Source: Candidatus Izemoplasmatales bacterium (GTDB lineage Bacteria > Bacillota_I > Bacilli_A > Izemoplasmatales > Hujiaoplasmataceae). From it: a stretch of 7,203 nt of DNA. The DNA lies in assembly GCA_028691335.1 (NCBI GenBank), contig JAQUZK010000069.1, positions 1 to 7,203 on the forward strand, read 5' to 3'. The notes under the pieces are model-generated. The model saw only the letters and a list, made by a program, of their open reading frames with translations, did not search any database and had not been told where the DNA came from. A program made the position numbers and the translations under genes. Below, one piece after another: positions 5,089 through 7,203 of the stretch. Each line of letters begins with the position of its first letter. Position 1 is the first letter of the stretch.

Positions 5089-6843
5089 ATGAAATTAATC
5101 GGAAAAATGATACAATTAAAGATAAATGATATTAATGTTACCGTCGAACAAGGAACAACGATTCTTGATGCGGCTAAAAAAGTGGGAGTTCATATTCCTA
5201 CTCTTTGCCACCTGAATTTAGAAGATTTTGGTGTTGTAAATAAAAGTGCCAACTGTAGAGTATGTGTTGTTGAAGATGAAGATACAGGAAAATTGGTTCC
5301 ATCTTGCGCTCAAGAAGTTAAAGATGGAATGAGAATACAGACAGATTCATTAAAAGCTGTTATGGGTAGAAGAACAAATTTAGAATTGATTCTTTCTAAT
5401 CACCCTCAAGATTGTTTAGTATGTGTTAAGAACTTAGATTGTGAGTTACAAGATTTAGCTCATGAGTTAAATATTAAAGAAATCCATTATCAGGGTGAAA
5501 AAATGTCTCATCCAAAGGATGAAACATCTTTCGGTATTATAAAAGATACTAATAAATGTATTATGTGTCGTCGTTGCGTCACGATGTGTAATGACATTCA
5601 AACCGTGGGTGTTCTAGGGCCTCTAAAAAGAGGGTTTGATTCAGTAGTCGCAACTGCGTTTCATTTAGATTTAAATCAAACAAGTTGTACTTTCTGTGGA
5701 CAATGTGTATCAGTCTGTCCTACCGGAGCTTTAACTGAAACAAATGATTCACCAAAAGTATGGCGTGCTTTAAATGATCCAAAAAAACACGTTATTGTTC
5801 AAGTGGCACCCGCAGTAAGAGCTGCGATTGGTGAAGAATTTGGATATGAACCAGGGAATATTTTGACTGGAAAAGTGGTTTCTGGACTTAGGAGATTAGG
5901 TTTTGATCAAGTTTTTGACACTAATTTTGGAGCCGATTTGACTATTATTGAAGAAGCAACTGAGTTAGTAGATAGAATTACAAATAATAAAACTTTACCG
6001 ATGTTAACATCTTGTTGTCCAGCTTGGGTTCAATTTATTGAACATCAGTTTCCTGAGTTATTAGATGTTCCATCATCTTGTAAATCTCCACATGAAATGG
6101 TTGGTGTATTGGTGAAAACCTATTATGCAGAAAAAAACAATATTGATCCAAAAGATATTGTAATGGTTTCTATTATGCCTTGTACTGCTAAGAAAGCTGA
6201 GGCTGCTCGAGGTGAATTAAACAAGGATGGATTAGCTGATGTAGATCATGTTTTAACAACCAGAGAATTAGCTAGAATGTTTATGGAAGCTTCTATTGAT
6301 TTTAGAAAATTACCTGACGATGAGTTTGATGATTTATTAGGAGAGTCAACTGGAGCAGCGGCTATCTTCGGAACCACAGGAGGTGTTATTGAAGCAGCAA
6401 CAAGAACAGCTTATGAAATGATAACTGGAAAAGAACTTAAAGAAGTTAACTTTAAACAGTTACGTGGAATTGAAGGAATCAGAGAAGCAAAAGTTCAAAT
6501 TGGTGATCTTGAGTTGAATATTGGTATAGCTCACGGACTAGGTAATGCAAGAAAACTATTAGAAGATATAAGAGATGGTAAAAGTAAGTTTCATGCAATA
6601 GAAATTATGGCTTGCCCTGGTGGGTGCATTGGCGGTGGAGGGCAACCCTATCATCATGGACACACTGAAGTTTTGTTAAAAAGACAAATAGCTCTTTATA
6701 ATCTGGATGAAAGCATGCCAAAAAGAAAATCTCACGAAAATGAAATGTTGATTAAACTTTACGATGAGTATTTAGGTACACCTGGTGGACATTTATCTCA
6801 CCAATTGTTACATACAACATATTCACCTAAAGAAAGAATTTAA
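5089..6843 (+). CDS. hndD: [FeFe] hydrogenase catalytic subunit (HndD/HydA-like, group A)
   Basis: This 584-residue enzyme forms or oxidises H2. An N-terminal [2Fe-2S] domain (C40, C56, C59, C73) is followed by a His-Cys3 [4Fe-4S] site (H105, C109, C112, C118), a two-cluster ferredoxin domain (C157/C160/C163/C167 and C200/C203/C206/C210) and the H-cluster domain. H-cluster motifs: TSCCPAW (307-313), MPCTAKKAE (363-371), and EIMACPGGC (505-513) continuing into IGGGGQP. By offset from Clostridium pasteurianum CpI, the cluster ligands are C310, C365, C509 and C513. The proton path is C309, E289, E292 and S329, so the site looks fully active. The Ala in TSCCPAW is common in the multimeric NAD-linked enzymes. 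It lacks the extra C-terminal [2Fe-2S] domain of Thermotoga HydA and is HndD-sized. AGGGAGG (5076-5082) supports the first ATG; M7 is a weaker alternative. The maturases HydE, HydF and HydG are not in the window. Confidence 0.97.
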   Translation: MKLIGKMIQLKINDINVTVEQGTTILDAAKKVGVHIPTLCHLNLEDFGVVNKSANCRVCVVEDEDTGKLVPSCAQEVKDGMRIQTDSLKAVMGRRTNLELILSNHPQDCLVCVKNLDCELQDLAHELNIKEIHYQGEKMSHPKDETSFGIIKDTNKCIMCRRCVTMCNDIQTVGVLGPLKRGFDSVVATAFHLDLNQTSCTFCGQCVSVCPTGALTETNDSPKVWRALNDPKKHVIVQVAPAVRAAIGEEFGYEPGNILTGKVVSGLRRLGFDQVFDTNFGADLTIIEEATELVDRITNNKTLPMLTSCCPAWVQFIEHQFPELLDVPSSCKSPHEMVGVLVKTYYAEKNNIDPKDIVMVSIMPCTAKKAEAARGELNKDGLADVDHVLTTRELARMFMEASIDFRKLPDDEFDDLLGESTGAAAIFGTTGGVIEAATRTAYEMITGKELKEVNFKQLRGIEGIREAKVQIGDLELNIGIAHGLGNARKLLEDIRDGKSKFHAIEIMACPGGCIGGGGQPYHHGHTEVLLKRQIALYNLDESMPKRKSHENEMLIKLYDEYLGTPGGHLSHQLLHTTYSPKERI

Positions 6844-6854
6844 GAAATTTAACG

Positions 6855-6905
6855 GACTTGTAGAAATGAAGATAAATTATTTTCATTACTATGAGTCTTT
6901 TTTTT
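6855..6905 (+). terminator. Intrinsic terminator of the hydrogenase operon
   Basis: A long imperfect hairpin pairs 6855-6870 with 6882-6897 (15 of 16 positions pair, including two G-U pairs; one A-A mismatch) around an 11-base loop. It is followed by eight T residues (6898-6905). It begins 12 bp after the hydrogenase stop codon and clearly ends the operon. Confidence 0.88.
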
Positions 6906-6911
6906 GTATAA

Positions 6912-7203
6912 TTACTACCAATAACAAGAAAGATTGTCATATTTTTAGTTAATAACTTAGTAGTATATAAAACAAATGGAATATATGAAATATATTATAG
7001 TTATGATATAGATGGAACTTTAATAAGTTTTTACTACGATAATGATATTAGTGTTCTAAATGATGGAGAAGAATATTATTATATAAGAGATTTACAAGGG
7101 AATATCACTAGGGTGGTTGATAAAGATGGTGAAATTGTAGTAGAATATGTTTATGATTCGTGGGGAAGCATAATTAATTGGGAAGATATCTCAACTAATG
7201 ATA
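6912..7203 (+). pseudogene. RHS/YD-repeat protein fragment, no start codon, open at the window edge
   Basis: A frame opens after a TAA at 6909-6911 and stays open to the last base. From about 6960 it reads as RHS (YD-repeat) protein: IYYSYDIDGTLISFYY, then YYYIRDLQGNITRVVDKDG, then VVEYVYDSWGSII. This is the familiar YYYxxDxxGNIxxLxDxxGxxVxxYxYDxWG pattern found near the end of the RHS core shell. Such proteins enclose toxins or surface effectors. There is no ATG, GTG or TTG in this frame and no ribosome binding site, and the reading begins immediately after the hydrogenase terminator. It is therefore most likely a 3' remnant of a large RHS gene left by recombination. The continuation past the window, which might hold a variable C-terminal toxin and an immunity gene, is not visible. 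Confidence 0.75.

Noticed and set aside
1..7203. CRISPR array, tRNA, rRNA, riboswitch, insertion sequence ends or attachment sites
   Set aside because: No regularly spaced direct repeats, cloverleaf-like stems with CCA-type ends, transposase fragments or terminal inverted repeats were recognised by eye.

Overview
The window is AT-rich with standard-code reading frames (TGG for Trp, no in-frame TGA), strong AGGAGG-type ribosome binding sites and Gram-positive-style lipoproteins. This points to an anaerobic, fermentative low-GC bacterium: a Firmicute or a free-living relative of the Mollicutes (Izemoplasma/Haloplasma-like lineages are plausible). The taxonomic placement is inference. The gene identities are mostly clear from motifs.

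Left part (1-1061, minus strand): a peroxide and iron defence cluster transcribed right to left. It runs dps (ferritin-like miniferritin), then a PerR-type Fur-family repressor, then the first 20 codons of a peroxiredoxin that continues past the left edge. A near-perfect Per box sits on the predicted dps transcription start, and a separate inverted repeat lies over the candidate promoter of the repressor gene. The cluster therefore appears to be controlled by its own regulator.

Middle part (1062-2570, plus strand): a damaged cell-envelope redox module. An FMN-binding lipoprotein is interrupted by a single-base frameshift in a run of five G. A rhodanese-like lipoprotein is cut off halfway through its domain, before the catalytic cysteine loop. 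It runs straight into a DsbD/CcdA-like membrane protein that has lost its start and N-terminal helices. The last two look like the two sides of one internal deletion. A good intrinsic terminator closes the region.

Right part (2689-6905, plus strand): an intact three-gene operon for a cytoplasmic [FeFe] hydrogenase of the electron-bifurcating NAD/ferredoxin type (HndA/HydC-like, HndC/HydB-like, HndD/HydA-like). It has its own extended -10 promoter, an 11-nt overlap between the first two genes, and a strong terminator. The enzyme would couple NADH and reduced ferredoxin oxidation to H2 formation, or the reverse. The iron-sulfur ligands, the flavin and nucleotide motifs, the H-cluster ligands and the proton-path residues can all be seen.

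Right edge (6912-7203): an RHS/YD-repeat coding stretch with no start codon, probably a remnant of a larger RHS gene, running off the window.

Putting the parts together (inference): an obligate or near-obligate anaerobe that disposes of reductant as H2, with an oxygen/peroxide defence set nearby. An accessory extracytoplasmic thiol/flavin module between them is decaying, or is corrupted by assembly error. I did not find a clearly new system. The most notable items are the three consecutive broken genes and the regulatory sites around dps and perR.
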